Positions 43,831-55,260 of a DNA stretch of 64,000 nt are shown here, in pieces (position 1 is the stretch's first letter; every line of letters starts with the position of its first letter). Below the pieces are notes generated by a model, which saw nothing but the letters and a program-made list of their open reading frames with translations, ran no database searches and was not told the origin of the DNA. The position numbers and the translations under genes are program-made. Source of the DNA: Aurelia coerulea (taxonomy: Eukaryota > Cnidaria > Scyphozoa > Semaeostomeae > Ulmaridae); contig CM076949.1 in NCBI GenBank assembly GCA_039566865.1, positions 20,498,501 through 20,562,500 on the forward strand. Reading direction: 5' to 3'.

Positions 43831-43989
43831 GCCCTGTCTTTAAGTTTATACGATTTGATGAGAAACATAGACCAGCTCGTTGTAATTTAAGTTTGATTTT
43901 GAAAACAGTTAGAGTTTAAACTTTTGTGATGACGTAAATGCTTCTCTTCAGTTTACTTGTTTCATCCGAAACTTTTTCAGTTTGATAGA

Positions 43990-44766
43990 TTTGTTCGTTC
44001 TGAGTCAAATCGTCTCGAAACAAGAAATAAAATCCCTCAAAAACTATGTAACAATGAGAAATCTCAAGAAAAGTTGTCTTATAATAGGAATGATCATCTC
44101 AAAACAAGAAAATGTTTCTGACATGAACAATCCAGCAAAATCAAACTTAAGAAATGTTTTCTAAAATCAAGAACTGTAATCTGAAATCAAGAGAAATTTT
44201 CTTGTAAATTGAAGAAGTCCTTTCTAAAATCAAGAAAATTAGTCTTAAAACAAGAAAATATTTCTGATTTAGAAAATCGAGCAAATAAAAATTAAGAAAC
44301 ATTTTCTAAAAACAAGAAACAAAATCTGAATTTAAGAAATATCTTCTGATGAACTGAAGAAACTTTTTTCTAAAATCAAGAAAGTTTGTCTTAAAATAAG
44401 AAAAAATTTCTGATTTAGACAATTGAGCAAAATCAAAATCAAGAAATATTTTCTAAAAACAAGAAACAAAATCCGAATTTAAGAAATATTTTCTGATGAA
44501 TTCAAGAAATTTTTTCTAAAATCAAGAATGTTTAGTCTTAAAACAAGAAAAAAAATCTGAATTTAAGAAATATTTTCTGATGAATTGAAGAAACTTTTTC
44601 TAAAATCAAGAAAGTTTGTCTTGAAACAAGAAAAATTTTCTTGATAAGATATCTATGCAAGAAAAATTTTCTTACAGACGGGAGGAGATAATTTTTCTTG
44701 AAACGAGAATTTGTTTCTCAAAACAAGTTTTTTTTTCTCAAAATAAGAATTCAGAATTTTGCAGTG
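43990..44766. repeat. Right subterminal AAGAAAA array of the 8-kb element
   Basis: Tandem-like copies of a roughly 115-bp composite (TCAAGAAATATTTTCTAAAA, ACAAGAAACAAAATCTGAAT, TTAAGAAATATTTTCTGATG) occur from about 44160 to 44640, then degenerate to the terminus. Confidence 0.85.
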
Positions 44767-44768
44767 TA

Positions 44769-45247
44769 AGAAAATACTACCCCAGGAAACTCTTAGCCAA
44801 ATCTATAGAGGTATTGTTGAACCGCATTTCCGCTACTGTTGCTCTGTGTGGGGGAGCTGTGGGGAATCTAGGAGACTTACGCTGCAAAGGTTACAAAATT
44901 GTGCTGCCAGAATTGTGACAAATAGTAGCTATGATGCACCTGCCGATGCCCTTATACAAAAGTTAAAGTGGCCAACTATCGCTGAAATTATCAAACGAGA
45001 GACAGCGACGATTGTTTACAAATCCTTAAATGGTCTTGCACCGACCTAGCTCTCGAATATTTTTTCAAAGAACTCAACACGTGACACTGTCAAGTTGAGA
45101 AACTCTGAGACTGACTTACGTGTCCCTCTTTTTAAAACGAGTAATGGGCAAAAGTCATTCGCATATCGTGGTGTGAATCTGTGGAACAGCCTTGAACCAG
45201 AGGTTAAGCAAGCGCCCTCTTTATATGCTTTCAAACATCGACTTTAA
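44769..45247 (+). pseudogene. LINE reverse-transcriptase C-terminal part, downstream of the 8-kb insertion
   Basis: The frame reads KKILPQETLSQIYRGIVEPH, then FRYCCSVWGS, RLQNCAARIVTNSSYD, IYKSLNGLAPT-type sequence and finally FAYRGVNLWNSLEPEVKQ and YAFKHRL before TAA at 45245-45247. These are the thumb and C-terminal hallmarks of L2/CR1-like LINEs, continuing 34471-36753. An in-frame TAG at 45047-45049 sits where relatives usually have an aromatic residue (APT-stop-LSNIF), so a point nonsense change is likely. Some sequence between YADD and KKILP is absent. The copy is dead. Confidence 0.88.
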
Positions 45248-45592
45248 AGCATGATGATGGGTGGTGGTATGCAGTTGGATTGGACTGGTGTCTGTCGGAC
45301 TCTTTGCCTGCCAAGGGGTGCTACATGAAAGTGTGGCATTTCAGGGTGGGCATGGGGTTTGATCTGTTCTGGTCCGGTCTGATTGTGTCCTGCCACCCTT
45401 GGTTTATCAATCTCGGTTTTAACATTATGTATTAATTTTAATTTCACTTTAGTTTTGTGATTAGATTATTTATTTTCGTTTGTAGATTTTAACATGTAAA
45501 TTAAATTGTAAATTTTGTCACGGCCCCCTGAAAAGCGACCTTTGTCGACGGGGTTACCGTGTTGAAAGAATATAAAATGAAATGAAAAAGGT
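45248..45592 (+). other. LINE 3' untranslated region and tail
   Basis: Follows the LINE stop directly. It ends with CACGGCCCCCTGAAAAGCGA then CCTTTGTCGACGGGGTTACC, a GC-rich structured segment, and an ATAAAATGAAATGAAAAAGG simple tail, as expected for a LINE 3' end recognised by its reverse transcriptase. Confidence 0.75.
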
Positions 45593-47972
45593 AACTATCG
45601 AGAAACATTTTGAGAGTGATTAGCCATTGGTTAAAGCTAAATTCGGAGTCAACCAAATTTGTATACATTTTTGAGACATCTGGTATTTTCTAGGGGACTC
45701 GTGCTTGTTATCAGCTTTAGTTGCGCATATCCAGTTTAAACCACAAACTGCACTTTCTCGCTCAAGAAACAACGAGTGCAGTCTGGCACTACGCGGCTTG
45801 CTAAAACTGACAAAATTATTTTTTGACTAATTTTAAGAAGTGGAGCCCTGGAGCCCTGAAAAGTCTGAAATGGAGCCCTGGAGCACGACAATTTTGCCTT
45901 TGGGAGCCCGGAGCCCATAGAAATATGCCCCGGAGACTCGGAGCCCGAGATCCCTTAGGGGGCCTCAATAAACACGAGCAAGAATTTCCAGGCCAATTTA
46001 TTCAAAAAGTGGAGAATGTCTCTTCCATACTCATAAATTCTTAAATATGAAATGAAATGCTTTAATTTGCCCCTTAGCATCATTATTATCTAGAATCTAG
46101 CAAATTTATAATGTTTTCTATGCAAGCAAGATGCGTCAACAAGAAATCTGTCTCTTTACTATGGAACAGTTATCACAGGGACAGACATTGGCTCATTTCA
46201 CGGCAGCATTGTTCCATCAAAAATTTCCAGATAACATTTCAAGCTTGTAAGGTCATTTGCTCATCACCAAACCAGAGTCAGCAAACACAATTACCTCTAC
46301 TTTAGTTCCATTACCTCCACTGTAGTTATATCACTGTCTATTAACTTCTTATTTCTCATCCACACACATCACATACATTTGTAAGTTGCACGATTTTGCC
46401 ATCAAAGTTATGCCATGCTTGAATTAAATTGTATTATGGTTCATTTTTGAGAGAGGTGCAAATGAATTGTAATTGTAAGATAAGATATCTGGCCTGACAA
46501 AGATCCTCAAATACTGCAACAGTCTTGTTTCACGGAACAGCCTTGGATGATTGATAAATGCCAAACAAAAGTTATGTCTAGAGGGAAGAAAGGGGACTTG
46601 GTTCATTCAGCAATGAAAATAGCACAAAGCGAAATTGTAAAATTAGCCAATAAGTAACAAGTTAGAAAGAGCTTGATTCATGTTTATGTTGGAGATGGAT
46701 AACAGGTTTTAAAATCATAAGAAACCTGCAACTAAAATATCCACTTTTCTTCAAAAACAGCAAACTGAAAAGTGAAAACTCAAATGCAATCATATTGTAC
46801 CCTTAGCTTGCAATGAATTTGTTGCCACTTTCATGCAAAACCAAATGTTTAATTAAATTTCCCAGATTTCAAAAATTGTGCACTTTTCATTCATATGTGA
46901 GCTAACAAATACAAGAAAACTGCTAGGCAAAGAAGTATCAAGGTTCTTGTTTGACCATATCAGGTTGATTGAAAGTAAAACTAAACAACAACAACAATAT
47001 TGTTTTGGCTAGGCCCAATGTTGTTTTCAGGCACTTGTTTGGATACAGAGACACCTGCACCAACAAAATTAAATAACTCTTCTTTGCAAATTTTCCGGGA
47101 TGAACGGAAACCATGAGCAAGCAGTTTGATGAGCACTCTTGAAAGTCAGGATATTTTGGTTTTGCGGCAGCGACTAGATTTTGCGAAAGTTTGGTTCAAA
47201 GTTTAGTGCATAAAACGGGCGCTTCTCTCAGCAAAATCTGGTGGTGTTGAAACTTTTATTTTTCCTACTCTTTCTGGCGATCGCGTTGCTTTTTCCATTA
47301 GAATTTGTGAAATATTAGGCCATAAGGAACACCAGATAAGGACATCAAGGGGTAATTTGCACTTTTTCCGTTCCTACCACGAGCTTGTTCTGAACACAAG
47401 CCAAGAGGCAAGATTTCTGATTTTTCAAATACCCTGACTTTGAATAAAAAAATAAGGTCAACGCAAATTTTCCGAGAATACTGACCTGTCTTGAACTGAA
47501 GTTTGTATCCTGTAGAAAATTTCCTGAAATGATGGTTTTGCGGCAGCGACCAGTTTTTGTGCAATTTCTGTTTTCATATTTCCATGATTTTGAGCAAAAA
47601 TTTGTCTCCTTGCAGTGATTTTTGATGTCGTATTTTCCATATTTATTTTTGGATATTCACTTCCAAATTTTTTTCCGCCATTGCTGTTCCCTCGTGATCA
47701 CGATCTGCGAGCGCTTTTTTCCAGGCCGCGTCCCATGGGGCCTGGATCACAATGGATTCGGTCAAGACCGGGCGCCGGCGAAATTTTGGCCTCTCCGATT
47801 TCCAAAACAACCCGCAGGCGCAGATGCTCTATGTACAGCGGTCAAAACATTTCTGCACCTTGAGCAAAGACCAGAAATGTTTCTTATGCGTGCGCAGGAG
47901 GGTCATGCATGGCTCCTGGAAACGAGGGCGAAGTGATCACGTGACAATCACAACGGTGGAAAGCAGAAATTG
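45593..47972. other. Intergenic; contains a GGAGCCC MITE and a repeated GCGGCAGCGAC motif
   Basis: 45838-45968 is a GGAGCCC-rich block ending AGGGGGCCTC, related to 23060-23220. A TTTTGCGGCAGCGAC motif with similar flanks occurs at about 47159 and 47531. A GC-richer patch at 47690-47940 is bounded by GTGATCACGA and AGTGATCACG; its frames show no recognised domain. No supported gene. Confidence 0.45.
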
Positions 47973-48911
47973 AGGGCTTATTCTTTTGGGCATCTTCTGA
48001 CAACGGTAGAGTTGGTAGAAGCTAAAATCCCTTTCTTTTGGTGCCATCCTACCGAAAACGGTAGACTTCGCAGATTCAGATCATTTTTTATGAAAGCCCA
48101 TTCTTTTGGTGATTCTGTTTTCGGTAGACTTTCGAGAGATTTTTGACGCATTCTTTTGGGCTCTACTGAAAACGGTAGACTTCCAACCCTTCCGAGGCCT
48201 CAGAAACCTTCTGCTCCTGAAACTGGTAGACTTCCGAGAGATCGCAAAGAGCCTTGTTTGTTGAATGAAAAAGTTTCAAAACATTCGAAAATAAAATGAA
48301 GTATTATAAATTATTTGCTCTTGGGATTTTCAAAACAAAAGTATAATGCATTGCAATGGTTTCAATTCGCTCGCCTGAGCACAGGTGGCGGATAATGGTT
48401 CAGTTCGGGTTCAGTTTTAAAATGGAATTGTTCAGTCTTGAAATTAGTCAAAACAAACCTTTCTTGTCAGTTAAATGTGTCTGATTTCTCTGTGAATCTG
48501 ATCCTCCCTCTCGACTCGAACTGCTATTTACTTTAGTTAGGCCAACATGCGAACGACTGTTTAGTGTTGTTGCTGTTGTCTCAGAAATAATCAGCGTGAG
48601 TATTTCTGAGACAACAGCAACAACACTAAACAGTCCTTCGCATGTTGGCCTCCGCCACCTGTGGGCCGAGCACAACATAACATTCGAACTCTCAAACTTT
48701 TAGAATTCTCATTCTTTTGGGATTTTTCTCTGCGAAGTCTGCCAACTCTACCATTTCAGAATGTGTATTCTTTTGGTATTTTTCTCTGCGAAGTCTACCA
48801 ACTCTACCGCTTTCAGAATGTGCATTTTTTTGGCAACTGACGTTTTTCTCTGCGAAGTCTACCGTTTTCAGACGACTTCGCAGACTTCAGATGCCCAAAA
48901 GAATACGCCCT
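47973..48911. mobile_element. ~940-bp TIR element with CTACCGTTTTC repeats
   Basis: GGGCTTATTCTTTTGGGCAT at the left is inverse to ATGCCCAAAAGAATACGCCC at the right, each flanked by TGA. Inside, ATTCTTTTGG and CTGCGAAGTCTACCAACTCT-type units repeat about every 65 bases (48700-48860). A nested segment bounded by CAGGTGGCGGA (about 48380) and TCCGCCACCTG (about 48650) contains a long hairpin. Confidence 0.75.
48540..48650. repeat. Near-perfect 50-bp-arm hairpin
   Basis: The left arm 48540-48589 starts GGCCAACATGCGAA and the right arm 48601-48650 ends TTCGCATGTTGGCC, with an 11-base loop. Only about two mismatches are visible, so the arms are young or maintained. Confidence 0.93.
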
Positions 48912-49036
48912 GAATCAGCAGATGCTATAGCTAGCAGCGACGATCGAAATGAAGAAGTTACTTAAGAATGACTATTTGTAGCTTATTTCACAACGTCCAC
49001 AAAAAGATTGTTATCAGTCAGTTTTAGTGTCATTAC

Positions 49037-49336
49037 TCCCCGGGGGGGGGGGTACATGACTTGAGGATGGACGGGGGTCTGCCGCCCGGTTTTCAGAAAG
49101 CTACCCTCTTCTAATTACCCAAACTTGCTTTTGATACCCACTTTTATGATGAATTTTGGCGGAAAACTGCCCATTTTAACCATTTTTGCGAATCTCAGCA
49201 AAACCCCACCCTTGTTTATGGAAAATCTGCAGAGAAAGGACACTTGTTTAGAGAATTTTGGGCCCAAAAACCCACCCATATGGGTGGCATATACCCGTAC
49301 CCTAAATATGTTATGTACCCCCCCCCCCACCGGGCA
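49037..49336 (-). mobile_element. Family B element, copy 2 (inverted)
   Basis: Bounded by CCCGGGGGGGGGGTACATGA at the left and TATGTACCCCCCCCCCACCG at the right. The interior includes CGGTTTTCAGAAAGCTACCC and ACCCATATGGGTGGCATATA, matching 58315-58605 in reverse. Confidence 0.8.
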
Positions 49337-49339
49337 TTA

Positions 49340-50406
49340 CTCTAGGCTCCTTTCAAATTCAACAAAGAAACATCCAGGCCAGTGGTGGATGCAGACAGCC
49401 AAACATTGAATGATAGCGTGGCAATGAAGCACGAACATTTTTTACTGGATTTCCTCGATTTAACGAAATAATTAGGTGATCATTGTACTGCATACTCCCT
49501 TTCATTTTTCTGAAGCAGAAAAAAGTGTATTTCTTGCCAAAATTTGGGCAACAAGCAGAAGCAGAGTTCTCTTCTTGAAGGGGGGGGGAGCAAATCCCAT
49601 CCCCTTAAATTCTAGCAACTGATTTAGACTGAATGTTGGTATTGAATGTGCGCTGGTGATTGACCCCTAAAAGCAATGACATCCTGTTGTGGTAAACTCT
49701 GTCACAATGTGCTTCTTAGGTACGAAATGGTGCCAGTTTTACAACAATAGGATACAATTGTTTTTAGGAGCCAATGTGCTGCAATACAGTACTCCTTCAC
49801 ATCAGAGCCGTAGGAAGCATCTTAAACTTGGGGGGGGCATAACACTACAAGGACAGACACTTCCCGAAACAAAAAGGACACTTTTTCATCATAACTGCAC
49901 AATTTGGAGGGCATGTGATCCCAGTGCCCCATGGTTCCTACACCTCTGCTTCAAACTCATCACCTTTTTTATCAGGCACTGACTACTTCAAAGATGGCAG
50001 TGAAAAATTATTACCATTTAATACATGGCATCCTGATTGAATCCTTGCAAAATCATTAAAATTCTTAATTTTAATACAATGCATCTTGAAAAAAAGTTCC
50101 GCCCCTCCTCCCCTCCATCTTGAGCATAATTTTCTATTCTGGTTCTTTGCATCTGATAGTAAAATATAGTTTCAACAGGATTTCAAACAAGAAAATACAA
50201 CAATTATCAGGTGTAGTCACTGAAAAATGCCTTAAGACTTTACAGCTGCATTCCACATCACAAAAACTTATTTAGAATCATCCAAACCTTAGGAGCAGGA
50301 AAGGAATCAATCTGAAATTCCTTGGAAATTTTCTACATACTTGGAAATTTTTACAGAAGCTGAAATGGAGATATTTCAATGCCTCAAGATTTGCTAAAAT
50401 TCACCC
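49340..50406. other. Intergenic; poly-G terminus at 49805-49845
   Basis: AGAGCCGTAGGAAGCATCTT then AAACTTGGGGGGGGC resembles the left end of the small element at 63030. No right partner is placed. A diverged relative of the 14131 hairpin MITE may occupy 50070-50130. No gene. Confidence 0.4.
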
Positions 50407-50811
50407 TACACGCATTTTTTTATAAGAAACTAAGGTCCGGGGCTGGTAGGCAGTTTCTTAAATTTTTGGGCCATTTGGCTACCAAAAGTTTCTCATGTGT
50501 TTCTTATATTTTTAATGCCTGAAGTGTAGAGTTAATTTCGTTTTGTCTAAGGGCCTCCCAAATTACTTAGTATGATCTCAAAACAAGTAAATAACATGAT
50601 TCGCACTCGGGTTCGCACTCAAAATAGTGTCCAACCAGTTGCTTTAACTGTACAGTGTCAAAAACATTTTTGAGTGCGATAGGAAAATTAAAACTGTAAA
50701 TTACAGAAGTTTCTTATCTTAGTTTAATTCAGGTAGGGATGTTTCTTAGCTTTCGAAAAATTGAGCCTACCGTTTCTTATAAGCGGTTTCTTATAAAAAG
50801 AAATGAGTGTA
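50407..50811 (+). mobile_element. Family A MITE (long subtype), left member of an inverted pair
   Basis: Starts TACACGCATTTTTTTATAAG and ends CTTATAAAAAGAAATGAGTG. It shares AAACTAAGGTCCGGGGCTGG, GGCAGTTTCTTAAATTT and TTGAGTGCGATAGGAAAATT with the partner at 51211-51744 in reverse. Confidence 0.85.
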
Positions 50812-51210
50812 TTCCAACAGTGGCCATTCTTCTTTTGGGCATCCCGTCTTGAACATCTTGAACATTTTTGCATCGTCCAGCAAAAATTTGCAACTTGGAG
50901 GAGTTGTATCAGGAGAAGGCATATTTGATGTTACAGTATCTGAGAAAAAATAAAGGAGAATTAATAACTGACACAATATTGTGGAATTATTGCTTAATTT
51001 GTAAAAGAACTGAGTATGCTTTCATGCAACCGAATGTGGGTCATTGGAAGGTGAATCGATCACAAATAAATTCTGGCATTTTGATATGAAAATAATGGGC
51101 TAGGGGTGCTCAATACAAAAATCAAATCTTGAAATTCTTCCGCCCATTTCAATTTCCATGTCGAACACTTCTTCCAATGTAAGAACAAAAGAACTTCCGC
51201 CCATTTGGCA

Positions 51211-51744
51211 TACACTCATTTTTTTTATAAGAAACCACTTACAAGAAACGGTAGGCTCAATTTTTCGCAAGTTAGGAAACAACCCTACCTGAATTGAAAA
51301 AGCTAAGAAATTTTGTAATTTACAGTTTTAATTTTGCTATCACACTCAAACACGAGGGGCATATCACTCTGTAGAAATCTCGTACATCTTTGGCAAGAAT
51401 CCTCTTGTTTTCAAGAAAAATCCGCACAACATCCTAGGAAATCATATTGTTTTAAGAAATCTCTCACGGCTTTTCCGAGGAGTGATACAGTACACCCCTC
51501 GCTCAAAATGTTTTGACACTGTACAGTTATAGCAACTGTTTGGACATTATTTTGAGTGCGAATTATGCTATTTACTTGTATTGCGATTTACTAAGTAATC
51601 TGGGGGCCCTTTAGACAAAACAGAATGAACTCTGCACTTCCGGCATTAAAAATGTAAGAAATCTTTGGTAGCAAAATGGCTCACAAATTTAAGAAACTGC
51701 CTACCAGCCCCGGACCTTAGTTTCTTATAAAAAACATGAGTGTA
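51211..51744 (-). mobile_element. Family A MITE (long subtype), right member of an inverted pair
   Basis: Starts TACACTCATTTTTTTTATAA and ends CTTATAAAAAACATGAGTGT. It is about 130 bp longer than its partner because of an extra internal stretch (about 51345-51510). AAATTTCCATN-type flanking sequence appears on both sides (51157 and 51748), hinting at a local duplication. Confidence 0.85.
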
Positions 51745-52249
51745 CAATTTCCATTTGGAGCACTTCTTTCATTCCGACAAAATATGAAGCAAAAGTGGGA
51801 GCTTTAGAATACAGTTTCTTGTAGAAGTTTCTCGGGAAAAAATTCGAAAACAAATTATTTCTGAAACCACCGGTCCTTTTACTCCCTCCCCTTAAACATT
51901 CAGATTCTAATAACAATAACAACAGAAATGAGGGGGAGACAATAAATTCAAAATAACTCGCGCTTCACAAACATTAGAGGATGTCAAATAGAACTGTTAA
52001 AAAACTTGCTTTTTTGTGAGCTCTGACATTTAACTTTCTTCTTTCTCTGTTTACGTCAACTCTCCTTTACGAAATTCCGCCTCTTATTACAGGGACCCCA
52101 AGAAATTGAATAACCCCCCCCCCCAATGGTAAAGCCCTGTAGCCTCCTTTGCGATCGCGAAGCTATGACGTAATGCCTATTGGAAAGGCCCTGGAGACGA
52201 GGTTGATTGAACAAGGCAATTTACTAGTCGTTCACCAGAGAGAGGGTAG
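51745..52249. other. Intergenic, no gene recognised
   Basis: AT-rich, with a C run at about 52115-52123. The short frames lack recognisable domains. Confidence 0.4.
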
Positions 52250-53419
52250 CTGACCAATCAGGTGCCGTCGTTGTACTTTGCTTCCGCGTCTCGCAGCAAA
52301 ACTTAGGCCATTTTCGGCCGTTTTGACCACCCTCCGGAAAAACCATTGCACGATCGGATAAATCGATTTTCATCAAAATTTCAATTGGAGAAGATTCTCC
52401 ATGCTTTGGACCATAAGCTTTTTCGGTATGGCTCTGCGATCATTAAAAATAGCAGAATTGTGGTATTTTTAAGCTCAATGCATTCATTCATCGGTAATAG
52501 ATTCGATAATTAGCAAAAAGAACAGTGAAAAACTGAAAACCTGAAGAAGAACTAGTGCATACACATACCTCAGATGGTTTTAATAGGAAATTTCTACTTT
52601 TTCTGCCACGATATACAGCCAGTTTCACCAGCAAACAACACAGTCAACAAAAATGGGCACGAGAACTTGGAGTGATAAGCAACATGCCACCGTCAAATAA
52701 CAACACATCCAATTCCAATGAACAGAAATATGAATAAATCAACGGTGAATAACGAATATATGACCTTGCCACGCTGAAGAATTTGGGAAGAGCTGTGCGT
52801 CCAATCTGGCCCAAAAAGAACAATTTCGTGATGTTTTTTCGATAAACCGTCCCACCATTCCTTTATCCAAAGGTGGAAACCAACAATAACATTAGCCAAA
52901 GCGACGTACGAATTTATCGGTCACGTCCCATCTTTTAGTGCAAGAAAACAAATATATTTTCTTTATTGTCTAGCAGCTTCATGAAACAGAACTGAAATGC
53001 TAGGTTTAATGTTCTTACAAATATGAATAAACAGAAGAAATGTACATTTTATTTTCATTACGAGTAAAATAGATTGATCTTCTCGACATTTGAAATACTA
53101 TTTATAGAAACTCCTCATGTCAATTTCACAGTTTTTGCGGATACCATAGAAAATATCTTATCTTTTAGAAGTCCTTCATTAGAAAATCACCCCTTCACGT
53201 TCAAGCAACACAGTAGCATCAAAACAAAGCTCGGCAGTTTACAAACTCATTGCCCATTGATGGAAGCACAGCCCTATTTTTTGTAAGAAATTTTGATGAA
53301 AATCGATTTATCCGATCGCGCAATGAATTTTTCCGGAGAGTGGTCAAAACGGCCAAAAATGGCCTAAGTTTTGCTGCGAGATGCGGCAGTAAATACAACG
53401 ACGGCACCTGATTGGTCAA
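52250..53419. mobile_element. 1.2-kb element with ~130-bp inverted ends
   Basis: The left arm 52250-52382 (CTGACCAATCAGGTGCCGTC ... GATAAATCGATTTTCATCAA) is inverse to the right arm 53286-53419 (TTGATGAAAATCGATTTATC ... GACGGCACCTGATTGGTCAA). The 900-bp centre is AT-rich and does not encode a recognisable transposase. It is read as a non-autonomous long-TIR DNA element. ATTGG and CCAAT boxes lie at its outer ends. Confidence 0.82.
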
Positions 53420-53566
53420 TTTTAGGAGAAAATGCGATCTGATCAGCGCGTGGAGCAAATCCACAAGGGAACCTTGGACAAAAGAAAACATTTAACGGCT
53501 ATGTTTAGATTTACAATAAGCAAACTGGTACGCATCTTTCAAATTGCATAAACTTTGTGCTGTAGC

Positions 53567-55260
53567 AAGATAAGGCTCAAATCCTTACTGGTTGTCAGAG
53601 CATGCGGAAATCATCCAATTTCATGCTTGTCAGCCAATGAGATCACCGCTTTCTAGCCCCTGGAGACAAAATCGGTCGTCTGAGGTAAATTTTCTAGTAC
53701 CCTCACTAAAACTGAAATGGATGCTAAAATACTTCAGTTATTTGCAATTTTTTTTAATAAATCAGTTGTGGGGATGTCCATCCAGAGTTGTTTACATGTT
53801 TAGGCACACAGCTTGTTTGGGGCCGGAGCTGCGTTCATTTTCCGGTCGAAGAATATTGACCTTCGTTGAAATATCTATAGAAATCGCTACAAATGAGATA
53901 TAAAGATAAGAATTTCAGCGATTACGCATACTGACCTGAGCAATAACCGAAACTCTTTCACTGCTATCATATCTCAAAATTGGAGGCAATTTCTAACGAT
54001 TTCTGGTAGAGACATCATTTGGGCCTAAGCTTGTCCTCGCTTCAAACTCATTCCATTGCACTTAAAAAGTCATGGTAAAATTCTAGAGTTGAATAATGCA
54101 CTTACCCATGACTCAGGCACCAGTTTGACTTCGTTTGCCTTTTTTACATTAGCAAATTTTTATAAGAAACAACCAGTTGTGGGCGAATTGCAAAAACTTT
54201 CCTCGGTCCATATTTTTCTCTACACAGATTCTCCGCTTCAAACAACAAACAGTGAACTTTGACATTGTATCATAAAAGTCTTGCATCACAGAACATTCCT
54301 TTTAAACGGTTCCATGCGCTTTAGCGAGGCACTCGTGAATTGTATTCACGCATTTCGTTCTTTTCGATCTTATTTCAATCAATGCAAAACATAAAAAGAA
54401 CAAAACATTATTTTGGGTTCGCTAAAAAAGATACCCGGTTTTGCACTTTTGTTTGTTTGCATTGACTGATTGAACCAAATGCGTGAAAACAATTCACGAG
54501 TGCCTCGCTAAGGTGCATGGAATCGTTCTATAGGAATGTTTTGTGATGCAAGACTTTTATGATACAAAGTTCACTGTTTGTTGTTTAAAGCGGATAGACT
54601 GTGCAGATAAAAATATGGACCGAGGAAAGTTTTTTGCAATTCACCCACAACTGGTCGTTTCTTATAAAAATTTGCTAATGTAAAAAAGGCAAACGAAGTC
54701 AAATTGGTGCCTGAGTCATGGGTAAGTGCATTATTCAACTCTAGAATTTTACCATGACTTTTTAAGTGCAATGGAATGAGTTTTAAGCGAGGACAAGCTT
54801 AGGCCCAAATGATATCTCTACCAGAAATCATTAGAAATTGCCTCCAATTTTGAGATATGATAGCAGTAAAGGAGTTTGGGTTATTGCTGAGGTCAGTATG
54901 CATAATTGCTGAAATTCTTATCTGTATATCTCATTTGTAGCGATTTCTATATATATTTCAACGAAGGTCAATATTCTTCGACCGGAAAATGAACGCAGCT
55001 CCGGCCCCAAACAAGCTATGTGCCTAAACATGTAAACAACTCTGGACGGACATCCCCACAACTGATTTATTAAAAAAAATTGCGAATAACTGAAGTATTC
55101 TAGCATCCATTTCAGTTTTAGTGAGGGTACTAGAAAATTTACCTCAAACGACCGACTTTGTCTCCAGAGGCTAGAAAGCGGTAATCTCATTGGCTGACAA
55201 GCATGAAATTGGATGATTTCCGCATCCTCTGGCAACCAGTAAGGATTTGAGCCTTATCTT
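53567..55260. repeat. 1.7-kb palindrome with ~786-bp arms
   Basis: The left arm 53567-54352 and right arm 54475-55260 are inverse copies around a 122-bp centre. Two separate shadow peptides (FHACQPMR... and LKSHGKILELNN...) read identically out of both arms on opposite strands. The innermost stems contain GCGAGGCACTCGTGAATTG and its inverse. Arm identity looks above 90 percent in the parts I compared. A TTTTTATAAGAAAC motif in each arm recalls family A. Confidence 0.93.

Larger units (their letters stand above)
36756..44766. mobile_element. 8-kb TA-flanked DNA element inserted in the LINE
   Basis: The ends CACTGCAAATTCCAAAATTC and GAATTTTGCAGTG are inverse copies, each next to TA (36754-36755 and 44767-44768), which suggests a TA target duplication as in Tc1/mariner-like insertions. 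Both subterminal zones are arrays of AAGAAAA/TTTTCTT motifs. The interior holds a 440-470-bp satellite (39393-42010), exon-like pieces of an unrecognised gene, a nested MITE (42789-43184) and poly-G/C blocks. No transposase is recognised. The LINE on either side is the same strand and complementary in content, which supports a single insertion. Part of the LINE between its two halves is missing. Confidence 0.75.

Noticed and set aside
47615..47973. Three overlapping frames in a GC-richer patch as a candidate exon
   Set aside because: None shows a domain or splice signals; multi-frame openness suggests composition effects.
53592..55235. Matching 100-aa peptides on opposite strands as a duplicated gene
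   Set aside because: They are shadows of the palindrome arms, with no start context, domain or codon-like conservation.
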